Origin: Schistocerca nitens
Taxonomy: Eukaryota > Arthropoda > Insecta > Orthoptera > Acrididae
Reading direction: 5' to 3'
NCBI RefSeq assembly: GCF_023898315.1
Contig: NC_064616.1
Span: 703,915,389-703,979,388 of the forward strand
Length of the DNA stretch: 64,000 nt
The notes under the pieces were generated by a model that saw only the letters and a program-made list of their open reading frames with translations, did not search any database and was not told the DNA's origin. Every line of letters begins with the position of its first letter. The first letter of the stretch is position 1. A program made the position numbers and the translations under genes. Of this stretch, positions 20,091 through 31,734 are shown one piece after another.

Positions 20091-21149
20091 GGAACATATG
20101 ATCAACTTAGTGATTGGACTGAAGAGTGTCGAGCAAACAGAACACAGCATGTCATTCTCGGCGGAGAGAGATCTTCAGACGATAAAGTAACTTCGGGTGG
20201 CCGGGTGGCACATCAAGGGGGGTGTTGTAAGACCATTGCTTTTCACAATATATATATAAATGACATAGTGGATAATGATGGAAGTTCCATGAGGCACTTA
20301 GCGGTTGATGCTGTTCCATGGAGAGAGAGAAGTCGCAACGCTGGCGGATTGTAGCGAAATGCTTTGGAGGATTGACACTTGGTGCAAAACGCGGCAACTG
20401 ATCCTCAACATAAACAAATCAAACGCATTGCTTATACACTGGCAGAAAGTAGTTACTGTATGATAACAGGACTGCGGAACAATAGCTGGAAGTAGTTACT
20501 CCCAACAAATATTTAGTAGTTATGGGTACGGAGCGATTTGAAGTGGAATGACGTCATAAAAATAATCGCGGGTATGGAAGGCACCCGAATGGGATAGTTG
20601 GAAGAATCTTCAGGAAAAGCAGTCCATCAGCAAAGGAGGTAGCTTACGAAACACACGTTCGACTAATACTTGAATATTGTTCGTCAGTCTGGAAACCGTA
20701 CCAGAGAGGATTAACAGAGGAAATAGAAAAGATCCGATAAAGAGAAGCACGTTTCGTTACAGGTTCATTTAGTAACCACGAGAGTATCACGGAAATGCTC
20801 AGTGGCGGACACTGCAAGCGAGGCATTCTGCATCACGATATGGTTTCCGTACAGTTCAGAGAGCCTACGTTCCTGGCAGACTCAACCAATATATTGTTTC
20901 TTCCTACGTATATCTCGCAAAAAGACCATGCAGATGGAATCAGAGAGATTCATGCCCTGACGGAGGCTTACCGGCAATCTTTCTTCTCGCGAACCATTCG
21001 CGGCTGGAACAGGAAAGGGGGGAAGGGGGGGGAGGAAGTGACGTTGGTAAACGAAGCACCCTCCACCGCACACCGTGAGGTGGCCTGCGGAGAATACATG
21101 AAGATTTAGAAGTAGAAAACAGTGTATAATTAGATAAAAGGTGCTGTAA

Positions 21150-22349
21150 GTAGAGTTAAAGGACAAGACAAATAAAGAAGACAAGCTTATCATTATGGGA
21201 GAATCTTGGAAAAAGAAATGAACAAGAAGATTTGTAGAACTCTGTACACAGCACCAACTTGTAATACGTAAGACGTGGTTCCAACACCATCCAGCGAGAC
21301 AGTAGGAGATACCAAATCAGTTTCATTCTGGTTAGATGAAAGTTCCGTAATCAAATAAGCGACATAGTCATATGAGAATTTGATCTGAAATTCAAAAAAG
21401 ACTTAAGGAAAGAACTTTTGATAAGTAGGATCTGAATAGACTAAATAATGATATGGCCAGGTCGGCATACAAGGAACAAGCAAACCTAACTACAGTTAAA
21501 AAGAACACAGGAAATGTTGGAGGAAGATGGGAGTTCTTGAAAAGTAATATCCTACGGGCAGCAAATTAAGTAGTCGGGACACGTAAGACAAACCATAAAA
21601 AGAATTGATTACAGAAAGCAAAGTAAAAATAAATTTGAAGACCCAAGAAAACAAGACAATAGCGAAGAATGACAGAAGACAGAAGAAATATCAATCGCGG
21701 GTCAAGAGAGACTACACGAAAATTTTTGGAGAACAAATGTAGAGAGGTTACTGAAATGATAAAGGTACCGAAACTGGGATGCGCCTATAAATCAGTTAAA
21801 TAGTTCGTTGAAAATAGACGAATAAAATGCAGTGGCGTCCAAAATGATGATGGACTGGTACTATTTGAGCGGAAAGACATAGCAGAAGGACGGAAACAAC
21901 ACCTCGAAAAGAAGTATGCAGGAAACAAAGAGGATCTGGAAATGGAGGACACAGGAGAAGTCGATGCGGAAGATGAGGGGAAACTATATCGTGCACGATG
22001 TGTTAACCCTGCAGTTAGGCAGCTAAAACCTGAGAAAGCTACTGAAGTAACAGATATACTAGCGGAACGCATGAAGCTACTGGAGAACAGCTACATGACG
22101 AACTTCCTGGAGGCTCCGAAAGACCTTTTTAACGTGTTACAGTGCCATTACCAAAGAAATAATCTGCAAATAGATATGAACACTATAGGACATTCAAACT
22201 GGTAACGAAGACTTCGATGAGGCTTCAGAAATGTGAATTCACGAGCCAACACTCTATTTCCGATAATTCTTGAGAAGATTAAAGCAGGCTCAGAACTTCG
22301 TCGACTTGAAAAAGGATTTGACGGGGCAGACTGGCGACAACTTCCTGAG

Positions 22350-22350
<1 letters not shown>
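21150..22350 (+). pseudogene. LINE-7, a second LINE clade (endonuclease to start of RT)
   Basis: The frames differ in style from the CR1-like copies. VVPTPS/WFQHHPARQ (about 21275) recalls the WFQHHPRRRYTW block of an insect LINE endonuclease. A DGLVLFERKDIAEGRKQHLEK-like stretch and the open frame 21942-22205 (KLYRARCVNPAVRQLKPEKA) correspond to the linker and first RT block. It then jumps to VNSRANTLFPIIL. Many stops. Clade not assigned with confidence. Confidence 0.6.

Positions 22351-22354
<4 letters not shown>

Positions 22355-22406
<52 letters not shown>
22355..22406. repeat. (GA)n microsatellite
   Basis: About 26 uninterrupted ga repeats directly follow the LINE-7 remnant. Confidence 0.97.
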
Positions 22407-22411
<5 letters not shown>

Positions 22412-23710
22412 GGCACAATCACTCACCAGGAGAAAGTATCAGTTACAGCAAAGTGCCTACATGATCTACACACATCATCACGGAAGGTTGGCAAATCTGA
22501 GGTGAATCCGCCAATCTGAAAAGCAGTCTGGTGAGCAGAGAAGAAAGATTGAAACTAAGATTTTTCCACACAAATTAGAATAGATCAGATGTTGTACGAC
22601 ACACGGACAGATTGCTGCATTGTCTTTGCCATACTCTACAAACTAGCTGTCGTTTTCTGCCAAACGGGAAAGCATGGACAACGATGGCAAATTGAACGAT
22701 GAGAAAACAAAAGAGTCACGACTAGGATTTCACTACAAAAGAAGAAGAAACGTACGGACAAGAGAATTATATGTGCTACAATCCTCGTAACATACCGAAA
22801 GCAATACCAACAAACGAGTACCAAGATACTGATATACGAAGAGAGATATACACGGACCAGTTACAATGTTTAAGACAAAATAACTTTTCCAGTGTGACAA
22901 GAGATCTAAGAGTACCCACAGCATAAAAAAGCACCGAGTGAATGGACAACCCTACAGAGGAGCTATCACTACTCAGAGTGTGAGAACGCCGATAAGTACA
23001 AGATAAATATGTTGGTGGTGGTGGAGGTGGAGGAGGAGGAGGGGAAGAAAGATGACAGCTGCGACATGCAGCGGTTGATGCCGTTGTCGCAATTAAAATC
23101 TTCCGTACGCCGCTACCATTCAAAGACGTTTCTACCACCGCTCTTCGGGAGTGATTGGATAAGAAAGTGATTACAGCCTTTATTCTCAGATATGCACGTG
23201 CAAGGGTATTTGAGAACTGCTGGAATGCGATTACGTCAACTGGCCCGGCGGGGCCGCAGACTGGCGTGTCGCCGGCGACGCTACGCAATTTCCGGTGATG
23301 AGCAGCTGCCAGCAAAGTTTTCTTGGGAGTGATGATCCAATTATGCTTCTGGTGCGTGCGCCGACTCAGCCGCTTACAAGGAAGAAACAGTGAACATTCG
23401 TGTCTCGCAACATGCTGTTCTGTGTCTGGTAATGTTCCCTCCCGTTTGTGTGAAACGCATCTTATCGTCACAGAAATTCAAGTTCTTCAGTAATCATATG
23501 ACCTGCGTGTAAAAAAGAATGACTGTCAGAAAGAGAAGTCCAGTATTCGATTTAAACAGTGTAATAGCAGACTTAGGTAACAGGAATCCATGACGAACTG
23601 TAGATATTTGGTGCTTTAACGAAGAACCATATCAACCATTTGTATACATTACATAGCAAGCTGAAGACGAGTTAACAAGGAAAAAAATATTTATACTAGA
23701 TAGGAGAGGA
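22407..23710. other. Unassigned, includes a long minus-strand open frame and a GGT/GGA tract
   Basis: The minus strand is open for 231 codons (22776-23471). Part of it is a proline run from the ggtggtggaggtgg tract at about 23010-23045. The translation shows no domain, signal peptide or codon pattern that I recognise. The central part (23100-23420) is more GC-balanced than its surroundings. I regard it as probably non-coding. Confidence 0.3.
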
Positions 23711-23712
23711 AG

Positions 23713-23716
23713 GTGT

Positions 23717-23777
<61 letters not shown>
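23713..23777. repeat. (GT)n-(GA)n microsatellite
   Basis: A gt run (23713-23727) is followed by an uninterrupted ga run (23731-23777). Confidence 0.97.
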
Positions 23778-23778
<1 letters not shown>

Positions 23779-23904
23779 AACATCGACATCCAGGACGTAA
23801 GTCTCATCACGAAAAGAGGAAGAACAATTAGCGTTTGAAGCCCCATGGGCGACACGACCATTAGCGCGTGAACACTGTCTCACATTATCAAATGAGTGGC
23901 AAGG

Positions 23905-24052
23905 GATCTATCGAATCCTTTAGAAAGGTCCATCCCGATATCCACCTGAAAATCCACGTAAGACAAGTTTGTACGGCCTGACGGAAATGTGAATCTTTCT
24001 CCCCCAGAGTTCGAGTGAAGTACCTCGAACACTCCGTCACCTCGCTCGGTAT
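23905..24052 (-). mobile_element. SINE family B, copy 2, old
   Basis: A minus-orientation, heavily diverged copy. On the minus strand it starts accgagcgaggtgacggagt, has a B-box-like remnant (cactcgaactct), and then the gtggattttcaggtggat and cgggatggacctttctaaag regions matching the family-B tail. No target duplication is visible. Confidence 0.65.
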
Positions 24053-24059
24053 GAGCTGA

Positions 24060-24675
24060 AGGCAAAGGCTTTTAATGGACTTCAAATATGCTGAATTAGC
24101 TTTATTAATTAAGTTAATCTGAAACTACTGTGAAAAGGTATCCCAAAGAGAAGCCACCATTTATATATGGTCCAACTCCCGCTGCAGTTAGAGGCCTGGA
24201 CTGCATGCCTGAAATACATTGCTTCCACCACATTAGTGAAAAGAAGAAGCCCTTACTCCTGATCAACATACTGGTCTCACATCAACATTGACAACAGAAG
24301 CACATTGAAAATATTTCCAGGCTTACTTAATCGTTAAGACAGAGGCAGGAATTTTAGCAGCTCTCGACAACAGTACGAATATAAGGGTTTCCTTTTAAAA
24401 TGTCAAAAATCAAACGTGCTGTTTGTTGCCTTGTCGAATGAGGTCACTACAATGAGCGAATTTCGCAAAATGAAATCGAGCCGCCTAGGTCTTCAACACA
24501 GACCGTACTCAGCTCTCAGCAGAATCCGTGAAGAAAGTCCGCTGAGAAAACTGTCTCTCGTAGCTCTCCTATTTTTCTGGTGCCGGACGCCAAGTTACCG
24601 AGAGGCTAAGCTTCCTCGTCACCAGGCAAGAAGACTGTGGAATGGATATCACATTAGCGTGGCAGACCGTTAATA
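24060..24675. other. Unassigned sequence
   Basis: An 85-codon plus frame (24416-24673) has no recognised motif. No repeat was recognised. Confidence 0.4.
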
Positions 24676-24679
24676 TGAT

Positions 24680-25003
24680 TCACCACTGCTGGCCGCTGTC
24701 ATGTTGTTGTAATAAGGCATGTTGGCTGTGTTGTGTCCAGTTTGCCTTTTTGCATCCCACTCTGGTAGGCTTGTTTCTGGGCATAGTTCTGTGAAGCAGG
24801 TGATTCCAGAACGAGAAGTGGTTACTGTAGTAGAACGCGTCTAGTACTTCCAACTGAGAAATGAGGGTGTAGACCGGAGACCACAATGAGAGATCGATAG
24901 CGGTGAACGACCCTTCAATAGATCTGAATTGTGTGCTCGGCCCTGTGGTCAGCTGAAATGAATATGGTGACGAGAGGTTCTGAGTTACTTCCACTTGGAA
25001 CAC
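24680..25003 (-). pseudogene. LINE-8 (Jockey-like) endonuclease, C-terminal part
   Basis: Minus-strand open frame of 107 codons. GPSTQFRSIEGSFTAIDLSL, then VLDAFYYSNHFSF and a KKANW end match the last third of the AP endonuclease domain of Jockey/I-type LINEs: the T-I/A-IDL block, then the SDHFPI block, here SNHFSF with the catalytic Asp replaced by Asn. It probably belongs with the ORF1 remnant at 25659-26069, which lies upstream on the same strand at roughly the right distance. Confidence 0.7.
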
Positions 25004-25658
25004 GTGGTTGCTGAGCTTCGCAGCACATTATGTTAAAAACCCCCCCATAGGAGGAATTATAACGGGAGCCCAATGATGAGTTCAGTGAGACATTCTTGAT
25101 ACGAACTTTTAAGTGGCGGCAGGTGGAGGAAATTTACCGTTACCGCATGACGTAAATGCACTGACATAGCGCGTGCCTGTATGATGTTGACTGGAAAAAG
25201 CAAAGAACGATGTGTATTTTAAGTTAGCCACTACAAAGCACGGTCTGTGCCACCGAAAGATATTTCTTTTGTGAAGCAGCTACGACAATTTACCCAAAAT
25301 GTATCAAGAACGAGCAAACATGTCTATGCACGGTTTTCGACCATTTGTAACGAATAATGTAGCACATTTTCTGACGTATGCAAGTAGTTTTTAACGTTCA
25401 TAGCTCCAGAATTGTTATGCATATATTTTCATGGAACTATGCAGTTTTCCGTAGCCCTGGAAAGAGCCTTCAAAGAAGACTTTAACGACATAACATGCAG
25501 AACTCGAGCAAATAGTAGGCTAACAAGACAACCGCGCCTCAAATTATTGTCCCGCCGTCAGGAGAGGAGGTTTCTTAAACGTCTGCCCCGCCTTACCTAG
25601 TCAGGTGTTTAACCACTGTTAAACGTTCTTTATGCCTCAAAGTATGGGATGTGTTAGG
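25004..25658. other. Gap between LINE-8 ORF1 and endonuclease remnants
   Basis: Expected to hold the ORF1 end and endonuclease start of LINE-8. I could not read clear motifs. It includes a short poly-C (about 25039-25046). Confidence 0.35.
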
Positions 25659-26069
25659 CTACCTTTTTTTCTTGCATGGTTTTCTCCTGGATGAAGACCA
25701 GACATTCGTTGTTCCAAAGTGGATATTTTCTGTAGGATTAGTGCATTGATTATTTGTTTCTTGAGCAGCTGAATCACACGTTGTTCGTCCTTTGCATACT
25801 ACTGTGGTTCTCCAGCATGTTGGCACATGAAGCAGATGTGTTCGGTAATACACACACGGTCCCCTTTCAGTCATATAAATCCAGCAAACGTATTCTGGTA
25901 GCATTGGCACATCAAATGTATGAATAAAGCTACCAGTAATTTCGAAATCGCTGTTTACTCTCTTCGTAATATTCCTGACTTCAGTTACACCACCGCCATC
26001 CTGCTGCAGCTCTTCCGTGTTCAAATGAACTGCGTCCTTGCGACCAAATACCGCTTTAAAATAATTCAT
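25659..26069 (-). pseudogene. LINE-8 (Jockey-like) ORF1/Gag-like protein, C-terminal part
   Basis: Minus-strand open frame of 136 codons. SFIHTFDVPMLPEYV corresponds to the tF.vP.LP block that precedes the zinc knuckles in Jockey-type ORF1 proteins. It is followed by a Cys-rich stretch (VPTCWRTTVVCKG, CDSAAQE, CTNP) where CCHC knuckles are expected, several Cys/His being lost. The role would have been RNA binding in the LINE particle. The frame is open but degraded in motif content. Confidence 0.65.
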
Positions 26070-28540
26070 TCTGCGAGTCCCTCCAACGCTTCATTAATAT
26101 AGAGAGAAAACTCTTTTAAATACTATATACGTCTATCTTAATTGAAATGAAAAAAAAAACACAGGAAGTGGTCTGTTACTGATGGAACTTACTTCGTGTT
26201 GGCCTAGGAACATAAGGTCTCGTGATTATCTCTGTGTGAATATTGTCATTTACAACATCACGAATAGGCAAAATGTTTGTGTTTGGTGTTTTAGGATACA
26301 CAGTCTTGACGAGGATCTAGGTGATTAAAAAAGCGCCACTGGTCTTTAAGGCAGGAAAATTCACAATTGGAAGTTGACAGCAGAATGAGAAACATTGCCA
26401 TGATCATCAAAAGAGGAGACGTGTAGGAGGGGAGACCAATGGCTGATAGTCACCCAGTTGCATTTCTGTGGTGCGTTCCTTGCTCTCTGTTCAAAAGGAC
26501 ACACGTCTTATGTGAGAATATAGCTCTATGAGTCGACCCTGGGGGCAGGTATTGGCAGTGCCCCACAGCACGTTATTTGGGTTAATGTCTCTTGGGAAGA
26601 ATGAATGGGGAGTTGTCTCAGACAGCCTGTCTGAAAGTTAATAAGGTGGTCGGTATAAGAAAGCACTCAGTTCCATGATCTGACGCCATCTTGCAACGGA
26701 CGTGTGGTATCCAACATGTCAAAAATTTTAAGCAAGTATGAATATCAGTAAGTTAATTATTACGTTTGTCATTGCCTTCTTTATTCTTTATTCGAGTCAG
26801 AAGTACCAGACAAAACATATTGAATTTAAAGTATATGAAATAGAAATGGGCAAATCAATTGAAAATTTATAAACAAAGATTGAACAGAAGAATATGAAGT
26901 ATTACACAGAATATACATGGATATAATCAGATATTTACACTACACAGAATAGTTACATAAGCCATTGGTGGCATTTCTTTCAGTCAGTGCCCGTTCCAAC
27001 AATGTGCGCGAACACGGACGTTCGCACAATGAGTGCGCCATTTCTTAGGGCTGTCCTTGGATTTTTCGCGTACAACAGCCCTCTCCATTACCATGCGGCA
27101 ATTCTTCAATTTCGATGCATTCCAGATGATCAGGATACCTGTCTTTCTGTAATGCATCCCTGGCTTTTCTTGGCTCTGATTGAAGTGGAGCAGATGACTG
27201 TAAGAACAGTTCCTCAGCTTCAGAACAGAAGAGATTATAGTCGCTGGTGTTCACGAAAGGGATAGCCCGAGATGTTATGAACCTTTTTATTCCCCGTATT
27301 AGCAGGCTGCCATAATCAGCAGCAGAGTGATAGGGCACTCCATCCAGATCTAGTTGCCTTACGTAATACATAGATAGTTGATGATGATTTTGCCTTGTTC
27401 TTGATGTATATTTAAGGTTAGAGAGCGGTCTAAGGTATATTCGAGGTAAATTGTCGTGGAAATACTAGAGTGCTGCAAAACGTTCATGTATAATAATTGA
27501 CAGGACTTCACTGTTCCCTCTATAATATAGGAGACGCATGTGTTGAGCGTGAATAGCAAGAAGAAAGACTCGCACGACGTTGTACGGAGTACCTTTTCGT
27601 ATGTTTGAGCAGTTGGTAAGGCGATTCATGTTAGTAATATTTTCGATAAGTAAGTTTGTAACAAACGACCCCGATTATGGTACAAGATCAAAAATATTTT
27701 ACGGGGTTCATTAGACGACTGTGTGAAGTGTACAGTAAGGACGGCGAGTGCATGAAATGTAGAAAATGTCAAGACGAAGTGTCAAAGGATGTCACTGTAA
27801 GCACAATCGACCTCTGTGGATAGGTCGGTAATTTGAAGGTTCAGCTGTTTACTGTCACATGCAGCCTTAGGAGTAGGAATACTGGTGGCTTACACTCCAA
27901 CACATCAAAATACGAGAACATTGAAGGTTCAACGTATAGTATCTCTGCAATTCTCATGAAAGAAGGTCACACTATTTGACAACACACAATCACTATCAAA
28001 GATTTGCTACACTATTATTTCTACTTTATTACACACGTCTATAATTAATATATTCACACAAAGTTTATATTTCTTCATGAGAACCATTAGTTATCTGAGT
28101 CTAATGACATTCATCAATCTCTTAAATGTTATAAGTAACTCACTGCCAACACTTTTCTAAAATTGAGCTCAATATTTTGTTTTGCAACGACTGCTTCGTT
28201 GTTTAAGGAAGTAAGTCTGCTATCTCACTTTGCGCATTATCACGGTATAGGACATGGCGTGGCTAAAAATTTTTATAATTAATTATTATGAAAAGCATCC
28301 AACTCCTTAGCTGTGTGGCCAGCGCATCTGATTGCCATGTGAAGTACCTAGGTTCCATTACTGGTACAAGCAGGGATAATTTTCTTGGTGTGAGAACTGG
28401 AACTGGGTCCATTCAGCCTCATGATGGAAAGCAGACAACGGCAGTGTGAGCTGTTGCTGACCCGTGCCCACCATACAACATCCGACTGGCGCCAAATGGC
28501 ATAGGATGACATGGCAAACGGTCGCGAATCTGTCGCCTAG
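26070..28540. other. Long AT-rich stretch without recognisable genes
   Basis: No transposase, RT, SINE box or microsatellite was recognised. A minus-strand 108-codon frame at 27045-27371 is the longest. It has no motif I can place, though a decayed LINE C-terminus cannot be excluded. Confidence 0.45.
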
Positions 28541-28933
28541 AGAGAAGTTTCAAGCGGATGGACAAAATGTGCAAGTGACGCCTGAATATAAGGAAGGTAA
28601 AAGAACTGACCCACATAGTTACAGACCAACAATGATTTGCTGCAGTATTCTTGAACACATTCCGCCGGCCGGTGTGGCCGAGCGGTTCTAGGCGCTTCAG
28701 TCTGGAACCGCGCGACCGTTACGGTCGCAGATTCGAATCCTGCCTCGGGCATGGCTGTGTGTGATGTCCTTAGGTTAGTTAGGTTTAAGTAGTTCTAAGT
28801 TCTAGGGGACTGATGACCTCGGATGTTAAGTCACAGAGTGCTCAGAGCCATTTGAACACATTCAGAGTTTGAATATAATAAATTTCCTTGAGTCCGAAAA
28901 GCTCTTTGAAATACTAACCAATCTCTATCAAAA
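28540..28933 (+). pseudogene. LINE-9 left fragment (RT), split by a SINE
   Basis: The plus strand reads VQVTPEYKEGKRTDPHSYRP and CCSILEHI before the SINE, then SEFEYN and an LESEKLF-like stretch after it. This is the RT region preceding the QHGFR block in the CR1-like family. It ends where the foldback at 28934 begins. Confidence 0.75.
28663..28851 (+). mobile_element. SINE family A, copy 7
   Basis: A full-length plus copy with A box tggccgagcgg, long variable arm (gaccgttacggtc), B box-like gattcgaatcc and full tail. A perfect 12-bp duplication ttgaacacattc (28651-28662 and 28852-28863) flanks it. Confidence 0.95.
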
Positions 28934-30451
28934 GGATTTATTTAAAAAAAAATCACACGTCCAAATGGTAAGCAGTTTAGATTTTATCAAAAATCTCTTC
29001 AGACCATGTCTCTGAAACGTTAAACATTAATATTCTTTAGAGGGAAACACGCGACAAAAGTGCTCATTTCATCTACATAATAAATATGGACAAACAAACT
29101 TAATAAAATATAAAACTTTTACACCATCAGATGGTAAACAGAGACGACGGCTGGAGCATTGGTAAGTGCAAAATAGCGACACAACGCTACACGTTACAGA
29201 GAGGAAGCTCCGCCCCCTTGCCCGCTGTATGAAATCACTGAGAGCCATTAGGGCTCGACATACGATGATAACATACGTAAAACGCGGATCATCGATCTAG
29301 ATATAAATAAAATCCTATTTTAGGATTATGTGAACTAGGAAACCGATTATTTTACATTGGCAAATATGATTACAAACGTATGTAAACAATTAGAAGAAAT
29401 GAAAGCAAGAACGCAAATCCGCCATCTAACGGGCGTCGTGAAAGCCCAAACTCAAATATTAAAGCAAAGATAAGGGTAGCGGCGCCCCCCACCGATGGGG
29501 AGGAATATGGCGCGCCAGAGATGTAACGGCAGAACGACGCTGTCTGTCACCATGCACACAAGGACCGATGAATGGCGATCGGAATTTGATCTTATAAGGT
29601 ATAAAACCTATGGCAGCAAAACAGTAAGTGGCGAAAGAACGTCTGAACCCATGTCAGAATGGTTAAAATAATAAAAGGAAATACACGGTTTTACTATGAT
29701 AGTTTTTAGACCTTTTTAAATTCAATTCCGACCGCCATTTATCGATCCTTGTCAAAGGCGACCGACGGCGTCGTTCTGCCGTGACGGCCCTGGCGCGCCA
29801 TATTCCTCCCCATCGACACCATGCGTCGAGAGGTTCCAAACCACAGTCTCCACGGCAACGGTTGGCGTTGCTACACTTCCCTTTGCTTCAATATTTGAGT
29901 TTGGACTTCCACGAATGCCCGTAGCTGACGGTTTTGCGTTCTTACTTCCATTTCTGTCAGTTTTTTTTTTTGTGTGCATATGTTCGTAATTATTTTTGCC
30001 AATGTAAAGTACACTCTGCGTCCTACTTTATATACTCCTAAAATTGTATTTTATTTATATCTAGATCGATGTTCCACGTTTTACGTATGTTACCATCGTA
30101 TGTGAAGCCCTGATAGCTCTCAATATTTCATATGGCAGGCGAAGGGGCGGAGCTTCCTCCCTATAACGAGTAGCGTTTTGACGCTATTTAAGAGTTACCA
30201 GAAGTGTCCTTCGACACTTACCAATGCTCCAGCTGTAGTCTCTGTTCACCATCTGATGGTATGAAAATTCTGAGTTTTATTCAATTTGTTTATCCATATT
30301 TATTATGAAGCTGAAATGTATACTTTTGTCGCCTGTTTCTCTCTAAAGACTATTAATCTTTAACGTTCCATAAATATGGTCTCAAGATGATTTTTGATAA
30401 AATCGAAACCAGTTACCATTTGCACATGTGATTACTAATTTTAATAAATTC
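28934..30451. mobile_element. 1.5-kb foldback element with arms of about 650 bp
   Basis: The left arm (28934-~29590) and right arm (~29722-30451) are diverged inverted copies. Matched landmarks include catcagatggt with its mirror accatctgatgg, the ggagcttcctc/gaggaagctcc pair, and outer ends that pair ttttatcaaaaatctcttc with its counterpart at about 30390-30405. The central loop is about 130 bp. No transposase frame exists. The right arm carries gaaaccagttacc, an ACCGGTTTCG-type motif. It separates two LINE fragments. Confidence 0.8.
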
Positions 30452-30479
30452 TTGCGATCAAGACATTATTTTAATTATC

Positions 30480-31194
30480 TATGAATAATGATGTTTTCCC
30501 GTAACGTTCTCGTAAGTCAGAAACGCTTCTGTCCACAAATCAGCACGGATTTAGAAAGCATCCTCGCGCGAAGCTCGGTTTGCCTTTTTCTCACTTGATA
30601 TCCTACAAACCATGGATGGAGGGCACAGACAGAGTCGATATTCCTAGACTTCCGGATAGTGTTTGAGACGGTGCTTCACTGCAATTGTTGACAAAGGTTC
30701 CCATATACAGTATGTCAGTGGCTCGAAAATTTTTTAAGTAATAGATCCCAGAGCATTGTCCTCGATGGCGAATATTCATCGCAGGCAGTGATATCGCCAG
30801 TACTGCCACAGGGAAGCGTGACAGGACAGTTTTTATTCTCTGTGTACATAAATGACCCGACAGACAGCTGATGTCGCTGTGGTGTATGGAAAGGTGTCGT
30901 TGTTGAGTGACTGTGGGAATACACAAGATGGCTTAGACAAAATTTCTGGTTGGTGTGATCAATGGTAGCTTGCACCAAATGCAGAAAAATATAAGTTAAT
31001 GCGGATGAGTAGAAAGAAAGTCCTGTAACGTCCAAATAGAGCGTTAGTGGGCGCATCTTGACACAGACACATCGCTTAAATATCTAGGCGCAATGCCGCA
31101 AATTGGTATGAAATGGAATGAACACGTCAGGTTCGTAGCAGGGAAGGTGAATACTCGACTTCGTTTTACAGAGAGAATTTTGGGAAAGTGTAGG
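30480..31194 (+). pseudogene. LINE-9 right fragment (RT)
   Basis: The plus strand in several frames gives TNQHGFRKHP (about 30535), an IFLDF-like stretch, FLSNRSQSIVLDGEYSS (about 30735), PVLPQGSVTG (GVPQGSVLG block) and VYINDPTD. The FADD block is not recoverable. LINE sequence ends at a 22-nt poly-A at 31195. Confidence 0.8.
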
Positions 31195-31216
31195 AAAAAA
31201 AAAAAAAAAAAAAAAA
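31195..31216. repeat. Poly-A tract at a LINE/Polinton junction
   Basis: Twenty-two A residues lie exactly between LINE-9 and the Polinton-derived segment, suggesting an integration or repair junction. Confidence 0.9.
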
Positions 31217-31219
31217 GAT

Positions 31220-31660
31220 GGCTCATAGAATGATAGCGCGATCCACTCGTGTTGTCTAGCAGTATCACTATGAGCTTTTTTTATGTACAGGCCAAGCCAT
31301 TTCCTCTACGGTTTTAAATATAGTGCTTTATTGATAGTGATGGCCTCCACTGGCATATTATGTCTTTTAGCCTCCTGTAGTTGCTTCCCTGTATTTATTG
31401 CACTCTTTACAGCTTGAGTTACGGGAGAAGCTCCTCTTGGTAACCAACCAATGGCCGACAGCTCAGCAAATGCAGGGAGTAGAAACTGAATCGTTCCACC
31501 ATTTGTCTTAGGTCTGCGATACGACGACTTCCATATGTAACATAAGTGACAGCATGCTCGTTGCATGCGGCATCTAGGGTATTAATTCCCTTATCACCAC
31601 AAGCTGGGCGCTTTTTTCCCACTTTATTGCACGGCCACGGCAACTGTATCCAGGGATATT
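31220..31660 (-). pseudogene. Polinton/Maverick PLA2-like and core-protein fragment
   Basis: Read from 31660 down on the minus strand. A phospholipase-A2-like segment of the parvovirus/adintovirus type comes first (GINTLDAACNEH, then Y, R and AD at conserved spacing). The canonical His-Asp pair reads His-Ala here, so it would be inactive. After a frame change comes GTIQFLLPAFAEL, KSAINTGKQLQEAKRHN and an LYLKP / GLYI-type end, as in the minor core protein of Polintons. Such proteins are virion components in related viruses. It follows the integrase remnant on the same strand by about 70 bp. Broken by frameshifts. Confidence 0.65.
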
Positions 31661-31734
31661 AAGTTGAAATGGAAAGTTCTCGAGAACACCACACCCACCT
31701 CTGTTGATGAGTTTCCTAGCACTCATGTCACACT

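Larger units (their letters stand above)
18190..21100 (+). pseudogene. LINE-6 endonuclease and reverse transcriptase
   Basis: The endonuclease start is NVNIVLVNCRGVYEKAPEL (about 18197), followed by a frame-shifted GESNMAIGCFYK stretch (about 18650). The RT begins near 19380. SLTSVCCRILEHVL (about 19555) and VFLDFRKAFDTV (about 19749, with a frame change) precede the SINE at 19832. After it come TQHVILGG, a GVPQG remnant and YINDIVDN (about 20255), then LAVDAV in place of LFADDAV, so the catalytic double Asp is lost. The C-terminal LREPTFLADST-like and REIHALTEAYRQSFF blocks lie at 20860-20990. Confidence 0.8.
16850..21117 (+). mobile_element. LINE-6, nearly full-length CR1-like retrotransposon with three SINEs
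   Basis: Order on the plus strand: apparent 5' leader (16850-17150), ORF1 with an SGNH/esterase-like block, AP-type endonuclease remnant, reverse transcriptase, C-terminal region and 3' end (gtggcctgcggagaatacat, about 21082-21101). SINEs at 18478-18630, 19019-19193 and 19832-20090 are later insertions. The start is an estimate from the position of the leader. Reading frames are broken throughout. Confidence 0.75.

Noticed and set aside
23632..23883. 83-codon frame rich in Ser-Leu
   Set aside because: It is the translation of the (GA)n/(GT)n microsatellite.
31044..31268. 74-codon frame with a Phe run
   Set aside because: It is a translation of the poly-A junction on the opposite strand.
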